Under the pieces are notes generated by a model, which saw only the letters and a list, made by a program, of their open reading frames with translations, was not told where the DNA came from and searched no databases. A DNA stretch of 64,000 nucleotides from the NCBI RefSeq assembly GCF_018402285.1, contig NZ_JAGYJH010000003.1:682001-746000 (forward strand), given 5' to 3'. Both the position numbers and the translations under genes were made by a program. The DNA comes from Hyphomonas sp. (GTDB lineage: Bacteria; Pseudomonadota; Alphaproteobacteria; Caulobacterales; Hyphomonadaceae). This document shows, piece after piece, positions 50,943 through 58,814 of the stretch. The stretch's first letter is position 1. The number at the start of each line of letters is the position of its first letter.

Positions 50943-52412
50943 TTATCTCCTGCCGCTTTGGGCGGCGTCAGTGTCAAACAGGTCTTCCTCGGCTGCTGGT
51001 TCCATGACCGGAACGCCGCCGCCGAGGGCGAGATGGTAGTTGATGCGATTGCGGGCGCGGTCAGCCCGGGCGGTTACCAGCTGGCTTTCGGCTGTCAGCC
51101 GACGCGTCTGCGCATCGATCAGGTTAAAGACGTTGACGGTGCCTTCAGAATAATAGCGCTCGGCGATCTCTTCGGCAAACCGGGCCTCTTCCATGGCGCG
51201 TCCCTGCGCTTCTTCCTGCTGGGCAATGAGGATGTCTGCGGTCAGTGCATTCTCCACTTCCCGCCATGCATCGAGCGCGGCGCCGGCATAGTTGGCGACG
51301 GCGACTTCCGCCTGCGCGATGGCTGCCAGGCGCTGGGCGTCCAGACGGCCACCTGTGAAGACAGGCTGAACCAGACTGCCGATCAGGCGCGCCGCGATCA
51401 GCGACGGATCCAGCGCGTCGGACAGGTCGCTCTGGCTGGTACCGGCCGAGCCGGTCAGGCTGAGGCCGGGCAAGAGGGCGAGACGGGCTTCCTCGGCCCG
51501 CAGGCCAGCGCCCACGACGCGGGCTTCCAGCGCGGCGATGTCAGGTCGGCGCGACAGCAGCAGCGCGGGATTTGCGACCACGTCCATTGGCGGCAGTTCC
51601 GGAATGAGCGCGGGCGCGGCAATTTCTGCCGAGGGATAGCGCCCGAGCAGGACTTCAAGCCGCCGGGCCGCTTCGGTCGAGAACTGCCGGCGGGCAGCAA
51701 TCGAGGCTTCAGCCTGGGCAAGCGCGCTGCGCGCCGTGCGCAATTCCAGCGGCCCGTAAATACCCGCGCGCACGCGCGGTTCGGTCAGGTCAACGACCCT
51801 CTGGCGGGCTTCATAGGTGAGAACCGCGATGCGTTCCTGGGCAAGCGCCTCATTGAGGCTGACCCAGGCAGATGCGGTCTGCGCCGCAACAGAGAGTTCC
51901 GAAGCGGCCAGGTCAGCGGCAGTGGCGGCATAGTCGGCGTCCGCCTGCGCGATCGCGTTGGAAATCCTGCCCCAGAGGTCGAACTCCCAGCTTGCGTCGA
52001 AACCGAGGCCATAGACCTCGCCATTGATGCGGTCATCGCCCCCGCCCGGGAGGGCGACGCCCGTTGAGGTTCCGCCAAAAGTAGCGGCCGCTGACAGGGA
52101 GGGCCAGCGCTGGCCCCTTGCGCTGCGCGAGAGGGCCACCGCGGCGCGAAGGCTGGCGGCGCGGGCTTCCAGCGTCGGGTTGGCGCTGAGCGCTTCAGAG
52201 ACAAGGCCGTTCATGACCGGGTCGTTGAACTGGTCGAGCCAATTGCCCGGCCCGGCAACCCCGTCCACCCCGCGGGCGGCCCATTGGGCGGGCGCATCCG
52301 GCGCCGTGGCGAACAGGGCGTCCCGGTCGGTCGTCAGGCGTTCGACGCCGTGGGGCGAGGTTGCACACGCCGCAAGCATGGCGGTGCTCATCAGGAGAAG
52401 AGAATTTTTCAT
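50943..52412 (-). CDS. Outer-membrane efflux channel, NodT/OprM-type lipoprotein
   Basis: A 489-residue outer-membrane factor. The lipobox MLAAC puts the acylated Cys at about residue 14, after MKNSLLLMSTAMLAAC. Two repeats of the TolC fold can be followed, with conserved stretches LVSEALSANPTLEARAASLRAAVAL, NPALLLSRRPDIAALEARVVGAGLRAEEARLALLPGLSL and the C-terminal ERYYSEGTVNVFNLIDAQTRRL. It forms the trimeric duct for the adaptor-pump complex encoded downstream. The start is the ATG at 52410-52412; the 28-codon frame upstream is not supported. A 16-bp palindrome (GAAATT-ATCG-AATTTC) lies 67 bases upstream of the start and is the likely operator. Confidence 0.92.
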   Translation of the reverse strand: MKNSLLLMSTAMLAACATSPHGVERLTTDRDALFATAPDAPAQWAARGVDGVAGPGNWLDQFNDPVMNGLVSEALSANPTLEARAASLRAAVALSRSARGQRWPSLSAAATFGGTSTGVALPGGGDDRINGEVYGLGFDASWEFDLWGRISNAIAQADADYAATAADLAASELSVAAQTASAWVSLNEALAQERIAVLTYEARQRVVDLTEPRVRAGIYGPLELRTARSALAQAEASIAARRQFSTEAARRLEVLLGRYPSAEIAAPALIPELPPMDVVANPALLLSRRPDIAALEARVVGAGLRAEEARLALLPGLSLTGSAGTSQSDLSDALDPSLIAARLIGSLVQPVFTGGRLDAQRLAAIAQAEVAVANYAGAALDAWREVENALTADILIAQQEEAQGRAMEEARFAEEIAERYYSEGTVNVFNLIDAQTRRLTAESQLVTARADRARNRINYHLALGGGVPVMEPAAEEDLFDTDAAQSGRR

Positions 52413-52478
52413 GCTGTATCCGGCGCTCCGGGCTGCCTTGAGGGTTCCGATACGCCTGTCCTTGTCGAGCGTCAATGA

Positions 52479-52494
52479 GAAATTATCGAATTTC
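52479..52494 (-). promoter_or_regulatory. Candidate operator upstream of the RND efflux operon
   Basis: GAAATTATCGAATTTC is a dyad (arms GAAATT and AATTTC around ATCG) in an AT-rich patch about 67 bases before the channel gene start. A TetR-type repressor site is typical in this position. No such regulator gene lies next to the operon. Confidence 0.5.
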
Positions 52495-52627
52495 AATAAC
52501 TTTTCATACTTCCTGGATCACGCGATCCCATCCGATGGCAGGTCAGCTAGTATTGGCATGACGCCGGGGGCGCGCTAGCCGCTAGTCAGGTGACCGGGAA
52601 CGCGTTCCGGAACAGGCGAGCAGCATT

Positions 52628-54007
52628 ATGAGCGATGGATCTGAAACAGAGAGTTTACACCCGCCCCGGCAATCGATGACGCGCCGGACCCGGGATTTCG
52701 CGGTTCTGGTGCTGACAACGGGCACGGTCATGCTGGCGCTGGCCTTTACCGGGTCTCTGGGGCTGATCGAAGCGCTTACGGCGATGTTTGTCATCGGATC
52801 GATTGCGGCGGCCTATTATGTCGGCTCGGCGGCCATGCAGGTGCCGACCGCGCCCGTCCCCTCCGTCGAGATGTCGGGAAACGATCAGGTTCCCATCGCC
52901 GATCTGCTGTCTGCGTTGCCGCTTCCTGCATTTGAAGTCTGCCAGGACCAGCAGCGGATCATTGCCTACAACCAACCGGCAGCGGCGTTCCTGCGTCTTG
53001 GCCAGCGCCGCTCGGCGCCGCCCAGGGCCAGCGTGATCATCCGCGCCCCGGCCTTGCTCACCGCCATCGAAACCTGTTTCAACGCCGGAGCACAGGGGGC
53101 GGCCGAGATCGAGATGGAGATCGGCCCGGAAGAACAGTGGCGGGCGCATATCCGGCCCATCCGCAGCAGTGGCAACCTGCTCGTGGTGCTCGAAGACCTG
53201 ACGCCGGTGAAGCGCGCGGCGCGTGCCCGCGCAGATTTCCTGGCCAATGCCAGCCATGAGTTGCGCACGCCCCTGACGGCGATCTCGGGCTTCATAGAAA
53301 CCATGCGCGGGCCGGCGCGGGAGGACAAGGACTCCTGGGACCGGTTTCTCGGGATCATGGCCGGGGAGACCGAGCGGATGAGCCGCCTCATCGCCGACCT
53401 CTTGTCACTCTCCCGGATCGAAAGCGCCGAACATGTTCAGCCGACATCGCGGGAATATTTCAGCGACATCGTCCTGAATTCCGTCGATGCCCTGCAGCCG
53501 CTGGCCGGCGAGAAGGGCGTTGAACTCGTTTTTGACGAGCCTGCCTTCCTGCCGCCGGTGACGGCAAACCGGGACGAGCTCATTCAGGTCGTTGAAAACC
53601 TCGTCTCAAACGCGATTAAGTATTCCAGGGGCGGCCACACGATCACGATCCGCTGCGGGGTCGCGCCAGATGGCTTTGCCGCCAGGACAGAAGCCGCGCA
53701 GGTCTGGCCCGAGAGCGAGCGGATGACCCTGCTGCAGACGTCCAACCGCTCTGCCATCCATGATCCGACGGTGTGGATGCGGGTCGAGGATCAGGGCCCC
53801 GGTATCGAGCGGGAACATCTGCCAAGGCTGGGAGAGCGGTTTTACCGGGCCGATCAGAGCCGGGGCGGGAAGATCACCGGCACGGGCCTTGGCCTGGCCA
53901 TCGTCAAACATATCATGGCCCACCATCGCGGTGGTTTCGCGGTTGAAACGGTGATGGGGCAGGGAAGCGCCTTTGGCGTGTGGCTGCCCGCTGCCCGCGA
54001 GATCTAG
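52628..54007 (+). CDS. phoR: PhoR-like sensor histidine kinase
   Basis: A 459-residue kinase. After a short basic N-terminus, two hydrophobic helices (about 24-46 and 48-70) form a membrane anchor with little periplasmic part. A PAS domain lies at about 95-180 (LLSALPLPAFEVCQDQQRIIAYNQPAAAFL). The H-box is FLANASHELRTPLTAISGFIE, and the N (LVSNAIKYS), G1 (VEDQGPGIEREHLP), F (GERFYRADQSRG) and G2 (GTGLGLAIVKHIMAHHRG) boxes complete the ATP domain. The arrangement is that of PhoR, the phosphate sensor, but no phoB or pst genes are in the window, so the assignment is by similarity only. A 12-bp palindrome, GGAACGCGTTCC at 52597-52608, lies upstream. It ends at a hairpin. Confidence 0.78.
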   Translation: MSDGSETESLHPPRQSMTRRTRDFAVLVLTTGTVMLALAFTGSLGLIEALTAMFVIGSIAAAYYVGSAAMQVPTAPVPSVEMSGNDQVPIADLLSALPLPAFEVCQDQQRIIAYNQPAAAFLRLGQRRSAPPRASVIIRAPALLTAIETCFNAGAQGAAEIEMEIGPEEQWRAHIRPIRSSGNLLVVLEDLTPVKRAARARADFLANASHELRTPLTAISGFIETMRGPAREDKDSWDRFLGIMAGETERMSRLIADLLSLSRIESAEHVQPTSREYFSDIVLNSVDALQPLAGEKGVELVFDEPAFLPPVTANRDELIQVVENLVSNAIKYSRGGHTITIRCGVAPDGFAARTEAAQVWPESERMTLLQTSNRSAIHDPTVWMRVEDQGPGIEREHLPRLGERFYRADQSRGGKITGTGLGLAIVKHIMAHHRGGFAVETVMGQGSAFGVWLPAAREI

Positions 54008-54022
54008 GGCTCCGGAACGGTA

Positions 54023-54053
54023 AAGCCCCCGGGGCGGGGGGCACCGGGGGCTT
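54023..54053. terminator. Hairpin between phoR-like gene and gcrA
   Basis: AAGCCCCCGG (54023-54032) and CCGGGGGCTT (54044-54053) form a 10-bp stem with an 11-base G-rich loop between convergent genes. Short T-rich tails follow on each strand (CTTCCTTCC on plus). It probably ends both transcripts. Confidence 0.6.
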
Positions 54054-54083
54054 CCTTCCGTCTGGCGAGATGGACTGCGGGCG

Positions 54084-54629
54084 TTAGCCTGCAATGCGCC
54101 GGACGTAGTCGTATTCGGATTTGCGGCCGTCACGCTTCCTTGCAGGCTGGAATGCAACGGCTGCGTGCTCAGTGCAATAGGGACCGCAGTCGGCTTTACG
54201 TCCGCAGAAGGCAAATTTCGGGTCTGCAGGGTCGCCGATCGGCCATTTGCACATGGAATCGCGCAGGGTGAGAATGGTTGCCGGCGTGCCGTCTGCCATC
54301 GGCAGGGGCGGCAGCGGGGCAAGGGCCGTGCTGCGCTCTGGCGCAGCGGGCGCGCTGGTGAGGCCGGGCAGGACGGTGGGCGCCGGGGCGGCAGGCGCTG
54401 CCGCGATGGCAGCCCCTTCGACCAGGAAACGCGGCTTCGGACGGGCCAGGCGCGGCGGACGCTTGACCGGCCGGGACGGGGTGGCGCGGCCCGACAGGCC
54501 GAGGCGGTGAACCTTGCCGATCACGGCATTGCGGGTAACCCCGCCCAGCTGTTTGGCAATCTGAGAGGCTGAGTGGCCCTCTGCCCACAGCTTCTTGAGC
54601 ACTGTTACCCGTTCATCGGTCCATGACAT
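54084..54629 (-). CDS. gcrA: GcrA cell-cycle regulator
   Basis: A 181-residue protein matching GcrA. The N-terminal helix-turn-helix is MSWTDERVTVLKKLWAEGHSASQIAKQLGGVTRNAVIGKVHRLGLSGRA, which in Caulobacter reads CcrM-methylated GANTC promoters as a sigma-70 partner. The C-terminal part has the conserved CKWPIGDPADPKFAFCGRKADCGPYCTEHAAVAFQP, with four cysteines. A Pro/Ala-rich linker lies between. GcrA, together with CtrA, DnaA and CcrM, sets the cell-cycle transcription programme of Caulobacter-like alphaproteobacteria; its presence supports placing this organism there. The ATG at 54629 is followed by the standard start. The upstream 260 bp carry DnaA-box-like and repeated motifs. Confidence 0.96.
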   Translation of the reverse strand: MSWTDERVTVLKKLWAEGHSASQIAKQLGGVTRNAVIGKVHRLGLSGRATPSRPVKRPPRLARPKPRFLVEGAAIAAAPAAPAPTVLPGLTSAPAAPERSTALAPLPPLPMADGTPATILTLRDSMCKWPIGDPADPKFAFCGRKADCGPYCTEHAAVAFQPARKRDGRKSEYDYVRRIAG

Positions 54630-54680
54630 GGCTTGCAGGCCTCCCGCCTGAGGCCGGGCCGCAAACGGGACCCAAGCCTA

Positions 54681-54810
54681 CTAGATGTTGTGACGGCTGT
54701 TACGCACCGCCCCTCTCGACACCTAGATATCGTATCAGGACCGAAATGAAACACAACATGCGCCCCAAGCTTTCCACAGGGTTTCTAGATGTTGTGGCAG
54801 GGATTCCACA
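54681..54810 (-). promoter_or_regulatory. gcrA: gcrA upstream region: repeated 12-mer and DnaA-box-like sites
   Basis: CTAGATGTTGTG occurs twice, at 54681-54692 and 54785-54796. TTTCCACAG (54771-54779) and ATTCCACA (54803-54810) resemble DnaA boxes (TTATCCACA). GATTC, a GANTC methylation site, is at 54802-54806. In Caulobacter, DnaA activates gcrA (known biology). No other gene is seen between 54630 and 54891. Confidence 0.5.
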
Positions 54811-54891
54811 GGGCGGGTGGTTGGAGGGGGCGGTGGAAAAAGGCTTCCGCGCCCCCTCGCGCTGGGTGGCTGCATGGCCTATTTGCCTTGA

Positions 54892-55719
54892 ATGGATACG
54901 ATTCCCGACAGCCCGCAATCTCGCCTTCGCCAGTACGGCGCCTTCAACGGCCTTGGGCTGTGGACCCTCTACAAAAGGGAAGTGTCACGCTTCCTGAAGG
55001 TCTGGATGCAGACCGTCTTCGCGCCGGTCGTCACGACCCTGCTGTTCATGACGGTGTTCAAGCTCGCCTTTGGTGACCGGGGCAGGCTGACCGGCGATTT
55101 TGAGGGCATGAACTACAATGATTTCCTCGCTCCCGGCCTGATCATGATGGCGATCCTGCAGAATGCTTTCGCCAATACCAGTTCGAGCCTTTTGCAGGCG
55201 AAGTTCAACGCCACCCATGTCGACTTCCTGATGCCGCCGCTTTCGCCGCTGGAGCTGACGATTGCGTTCCTGGGCGGGGCAGTGACGCGCGGACTGGTCG
55301 TGGCAGCCATTTCTGCCATCGCGATCCAGCTCTCCGGCCTTGCCAACCTGTCGGTGGCGCATGTCTGGCCGATCCTCTGGTTTACCCTGACATCGGCCAT
55401 CATTCTCGGGGCGCTGGGGGCCTATGGCGGCATCTGGGCGGACAAGTTCGACCATCTGGCGGCCGTCACCAACTTCGTCATCGTGCCGCTGACTTTCCTT
55501 TCGGGGACGTTCTACGACATCAAGGTCATGGTGGAGCCCTTCCAGACGATCGCCCATTTCAACCCGATCTTCTACATGATCGACGGGTATCGCTATGGCC
55601 ATCTGGGTGTGGCGAACGGATCGATCCTGGTGGGGGTGATCTTCACCGGTGTTCTGGCGCTTGCCTCCATGATCTGGGTCTGGCTGCTGTTCCGCAATGG
55701 CTACAAGCTCAAGGCCTGA
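54892..55719 (+). CDS. ABC-2-type transporter permease
   Basis: A 275-residue integral-membrane protein of the ABC-2 permease group, with six predicted helices and the conserved pieces WTLYKREVSRFLKVWMQTVFAPVVTTLLFMTVF near the N-terminus, NYNDFLAPGLIMMAILQNAFANTSSSL and the C-terminal PLTFLSGTFYDIKVMVEPFQTIAHFNPIFYMIDGYRYGHLG. Such permeases pair with an ATP-binding subunit to export polysaccharides, lipids or drugs. No ATPase gene is present beside it in this window, so the partner is elsewhere. It is divergent from gcrA. The ATG at 54892 gives MDTIPDSPQSRLRQYGAFNG. Confidence 0.88.
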   Translation: MDTIPDSPQSRLRQYGAFNGLGLWTLYKREVSRFLKVWMQTVFAPVVTTLLFMTVFKLAFGDRGRLTGDFEGMNYNDFLAPGLIMMAILQNAFANTSSSLLQAKFNATHVDFLMPPLSPLELTIAFLGGAVTRGLVVAAISAIAIQLSGLANLSVAHVWPILWFTLTSAIILGALGAYGGIWADKFDHLAAVTNFVIVPLTFLSGTFYDIKVMVEPFQTIAHFNPIFYMIDGYRYGHLGVANGSILVGVIFTGVLALASMIWVWLLFRNGYKLKA

Positions 55720-55848
55720 TCCGGCCCGGTCAGGGCGCTGTCAGGGTTCCCCTGAGGCGCGACCAGGGTTGACCGATTAACCATACTGCCACCCCATGGC
55801 CGGGCGGAGGGTCAAAAGGCCCCCGGACAACCGGTGATGGAGGTGTTG

Positions 55849-56463
55849 ATGACACTTAGAAAAATATTGGCAGGGGGCCTTGCGCTTGCTGCCCTGGGCA
55901 TGTCCGCATGCACCAGCATTCCCAATGACATGACGATTGGTCAGTATTGCGCCAATCCCGACAAGGCAGACGAGGATGTCTGCCGCCTCAAGGTCGAGAT
56001 CGATGGCCAGTCGACGGCGCTTGCAGATACCAACCTGCGCATGTCGGAGGCTTTCAATCTCGTCGGCGAGGCCCAGTCGGCAGCTGATCAGGCCAGGGCC
56101 GATGCCGCCGCGGCCATGGCCAAGGCGGAAGAAGCCCTTGCCAGGGAGGACCAGATGCAGTGCGAGACCCGCACCATCCAGAAGTCGAACATCGGCACCT
56201 GCCGGGAAGGCTATACCCTGACCAGCTGCACGCAGACGCGGTTCACAACCCGCGCAGGCGGCCTCTCCATCCTGCGCGAGATCAACGACCAGCAGTGCCG
56301 GTTCCAGGACCGTGTACTGGAAATGCAGGTACGGTGCTGCGGCATGGCGAGCGCTGCGCCCCAGCCGGCCGACGAGACGATCGACGAGCAGATGCCCGAA
56401 CCGGCGCCGCCGCCTGCGGCTGAGCCTCCGCCGGAAACCGAGCCCAATACATTGCAGTACTGA
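55849..56463 (+). CDS. Predicted lipoprotein with coiled-coil
   Basis: A 204-residue protein. GGAGG five bases before the ATG at 55849 supports this start over the ATGs 12-15 bases upstream. A lipobox (ALGMSAC, Cys about 20) follows the basic start MTLRKILAGGLALAALGMSAC. The mature part has a heptad-like helix (about 55-105) of the type LADTNLRMSEAFNLVGEAQSAADQARADAAAAMAKAEEALAREDQM, a cysteine-rich segment with six Cys (QCETRTIQKSNIGTCREGYTLTSCTQTRF and onward to CCG), and a Pro/Glu-rich tail. No family is evident. It is convergent with the MFS gene. Confidence 0.75.
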   Translation: MTLRKILAGGLALAALGMSACTSIPNDMTIGQYCANPDKADEDVCRLKVEIDGQSTALADTNLRMSEAFNLVGEAQSAADQARADAAAAMAKAEEALAREDQMQCETRTIQKSNIGTCREGYTLTSCTQTRFTTRAGGLSILREINDQQCRFQDRVLEMQVRCCGMASAAPQPADETIDEQMPEPAPPPAAEPPPETEPNTLQY

Positions 56464-56477
56464 GCAACCTTCAGCGC

Positions 56478-56505
56478 GCGAAGGCGGTCACAGCGCCGCC
56501 TTCGC
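56478..56505. repeat. Inverted repeat at the end of convergent genes
   Basis: GCGAAGGCGG (56478-56487) and CCGCCTTCGC (56496-56505) form a perfect 10-bp stem with an 8-base loop. It lies directly after the lipoprotein stop (56463) and its second arm reaches into the last codons of the MFS gene (ends 56488). There is no T-run; it may act as a shared terminator. Confidence 0.4.
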
Positions 56506-57774
56506 CGCATCCTTCCGGTAGCTGCGGGTTGCCATCAGCAGGCAGACGATGCTGGCGGCGTTGAACAGCAGGATCAGTTCCAGAGCGCGGGCGAGGGGCT
56601 GCTCGGCGCCGCGCCGTGCAAAATGGTCCGACAGCTCGCCCGCGATCCACGGCCCGCAGCCGATGCCGATCAGTGTCAGGCAGAACAGCATGAAGGCGGA
56701 CGCGAAAGAGCGCATGCGCAGTTTCACCAGTTCCTGCGAGGCGGTGTAGGCAACGCTGGCATAGATGAGGCCGATGAAGCTCGGAACAATGTTCCAGGCA
56801 TAGGCCAGCTCAACGCTGGGCGCGCGCAGGAACATCCAGGCAAAGGGCAGGGCGATGGCGGCGCAGATGGCGATGATCAGCGGGCGCCAGCGCAGGTCTT
56901 TCTTTGAAAGCATATCGCACACCCGCCCCAGCACGATCGCGCCAATGCTGCCGACCCCGCCAATCAGGAGGCCCAAAGGCAGGGAAACCTGGCCGGGAGA
57001 GAGGCCATAGGTGCGCTGAAGATGGCTGGAGGTGAACACAAGGAAAGCGTTTGCCGAAATGCAGATCAGCAGGCAGCCCGCGAGCAGCCAGAGGTAAGAG
57101 GGCTGGCTGAAGATGAATTTCAGGGTCTCGCCAAGCGGGGGCGCGGGGCTGTCATCCTGGCGCTGGTCGGCAAGGCCCCGGACCGGTTCCCGGATGCCGA
57201 AGCGAACCACCAGGGCGAGGATCAGTCCGGGAATGCCCGCCACGAAGAAGGCAACACGCCAGCCATAGAGCTCATACACATAACCGCCGAGCGCAAAGCC
57301 CGCCATGATGCCAAGGCCGATGCCGGCGGTGTAGATGCCCAGCGCGGTCGCGCGTTCCTGCGGCGGGTAGAGATCGGCAATCATCGAGGTGGCCGGCGGG
57401 GTGCCGCCTGCTTCGCCGACGCCGACGCCCATGCGCGCCAGCAGAAGATGCCAGTAGTTCTGGGCAAGGCCGGAAAGCGCCGTCATTGCCGACCAGAGGC
57501 CGAGCGCAATGGCGATGATGTTGCGGCGGTTGCCCCTGTCGGCCCACATCGCGACCGGAATGCCCAGTGTCGCGTAGAAGGCGGCAAAGGCAATGCCCGA
57601 GAGCCAGCCGAGCTGGCTGTCGCGAAGCCCGAACTCGTTCTTGATCGGCTCCAGCAGGATCACGAGGATCTGCCGGTCCACATGGTTGAACGTGTAGGTC
57701 AGTGTGAGGACGGCAAGGATCCAGGCGCGGCCTGAAATCTTCGGCGCGGCAGGGGCAAGGGCGGGGCTGGTCAT
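56488..57774 (-). CDS. MFS transporter (spinster-like family)
   Basis: A 428-residue major facilitator with twelve helices. WILAVLTLTYTFNHVDRQILVILLEPIKNEFGLRDSQLGWLSGIAFAAFYA and the DRGNRRNI loop between helices 2 and 3 place it in the spinster/ACS-like group used for small organic acids, lipids or xenobiotics. Its start overlaps the stop of the hydrolase gene (57771-57774) as ATGA, so the two are one operon. The operon's upstream region carries the TTCAACA-N2-TGTTGAA palindrome shared with the TonB receptor gene. It therefore most likely imports, or exports, the compound that the hydrolase acts on. Confidence 0.9.
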   Translation of the reverse strand: MTSPALAPAAPKISGRAWILAVLTLTYTFNHVDRQILVILLEPIKNEFGLRDSQLGWLSGIAFAAFYATLGIPVAMWADRGNRRNIIAIALGLWSAMTALSGLAQNYWHLLLARMGVGVGEAGGTPPATSMIADLYPPQERATALGIYTAGIGLGIMAGFALGGYVYELYGWRVAFFVAGIPGLILALVVRFGIREPVRGLADQRQDDSPAPPLGETLKFIFSQPSYLWLLAGCLLICISANAFLVFTSSHLQRTYGLSPGQVSLPLGLLIGGVGSIGAIVLGRVCDMLSKKDLRWRPLIIAICAAIALPFAWMFLRAPSVELAYAWNIVPSFIGLIYASVAYTASQELVKLRMRSFASAFMLFCLTLIGIGCGPWIAGELSDHFARRGAEQPLARALELILLFNAASIVCLLMATRSYRKDAAKAAL

Positions 57775-58646
57775 GCCGCAGTCTCCAGTCGGTTGAGAAA
57801 GTCAGAGATGGCGGAAACCGCTTCGGGTTCGTCCAGGATTGGCGCGTGTCCGACGCGCGCCACTGTGGCAAGGCTTGCATCCGGGTGGCGCCTCACCATT
57901 TCGCGCGCCGTGGCGCCCGAGAGGATGTCGGATGTCCCTCCCCGGACGATCAGAAGTGGCGCCTTGCGGGTTGCGGCAAACATGCGCCACATCACGAAGT
58001 TTGTAAGGGCGCCGGGCTTTACCTTGCCCAGAGAGCGGGCGATTGCCGGATCGTAGGCCAGCACAACCTCGCCATTGGGAAGCTGCTTGTAGGTGCGCCG
58101 GGCAAAATCCATCCAGCGCGCTTCCGGCATGTCCGGAAAGGCCGCGCCCTGAAGCGTTTTCACGGCCGCAGCGGCGCTCTCCCAGTCCGATACCGGAGCC
58201 ACCTTGCCGGCATAGGAGGCAATACGCGACAAGCCGGCTTTCTCCACCACCGGCCCGACATCGTTGAGGACGATGCCGGCCACGCGCGCAGGGGCAGAGC
58301 GGATCATCAGCAGCGAGATCAGGCCTCCCATGGAGGTGCCGATGAGCGCCGCTTTCCGGACGCCGAGCGTGTCGAGGAGACCCAGCATGTCGCGGGCATA
58401 GACTTTCGGCTGGTAATTGTCCGGCTCCGGATCATAGGCAGACCGGCCACGTCCGCGCACGTCGACGGCCAGGTAACGGTGATGGCGGGGCAGGGCGGCG
58501 ATCATCGGCTCGAAATCCTGATGATTTCGCGTCAGGCCGTGAATGCAGAGCACCGTCAGGCGGGCGTCTTCGGGCCCATATGACTTTGCATAGAGATCAA
58601 GCCCGTCTGCCGAATTCCAGCGTATATCTGTGCCATCTGGCAACAT
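57771..58646 (-). CDS. Alpha/beta-fold hydrolase
   Basis: A 291-residue enzyme of the alpha/beta hydrolase fold. The oxyanion region HG appears in TVLCIHGLTRNHQDFEPM, the nucleophile Ser in ALIGTSMGGLISLL, and the catalytic His in VARVGHAPILDEPEAVSAI. The family includes esterases, lactonases, haloalkane dehalogenases and epoxide hydrolases. The start ATG at 58644-58646 gives MLPDGTDIRWNSADGLDLYAKSYG. GGGGGAGTG upstream is a plausible ribosome site. It heads an operon with the MFS transporter. The 20-bp palindrome TTTTCAACA-GA-TGTTGAAAA lies 35-54 bases upstream of its start, in front of the divergent tetR gene. Confidence 0.88.
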   Translation of the reverse strand: MLPDGTDIRWNSADGLDLYAKSYGPEDARLTVLCIHGLTRNHQDFEPMIAALPRHHRYLAVDVRGRGRSAYDPEPDNYQPKVYARDMLGLLDTLGVRKAALIGTSMGGLISLLMIRSAPARVAGIVLNDVGPVVEKAGLSRIASYAGKVAPVSDWESAAAAVKTLQGAAFPDMPEARWMDFARRTYKQLPNGEVVLAYDPAIARSLGKVKPGALTNFVMWRMFAATRKAPLLIVRGGTSDILSGATAREMVRRHPDASLATVARVGHAPILDEPEAVSAISDFLNRLETAA

Positions 58647-58680
58647 GCCCCTGCACTCCCCCTCGGGAGCTGATGTCCCG

Positions 58681-58700
58681 TTTTCAACAGATGTTGAAAA
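58681..58700. promoter_or_regulatory. Palindromic operator (box C) between hydrolase and tetR
   Basis: TTTTCAACAGATGTTGAAAA has 9-bp perfect arms (TTTTCAACA and TGTTGAAAA) around GA. The core TTCAACA-N2-TGTTGAA (58683-58698) is the same as two boxes ahead of the TonB receptor gene, 3.3 kb away. It is the best candidate for the binding site of the TetR protein encoded beside it. Confidence 0.75.
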
Positions 58701-58814
58701 ATAGACGCAATCCCTGCACAAAGGCAAGCGTGCATGGCGACTTTGACAACAGGGCGGTCTGGTCCATAGGCTGGGAATGACAAAGCCCGAGGAGGAATCG
58801 CCCTGAGCGCGCGA

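Noticed and set aside
52597..52614. GAAC repeats around the palindrome GGAACGCGTTCC as a possible second LexA box
   Set aside because: The two GAAC elements are separated by eight bases, not seven, and the dyad fits another type of protein better.
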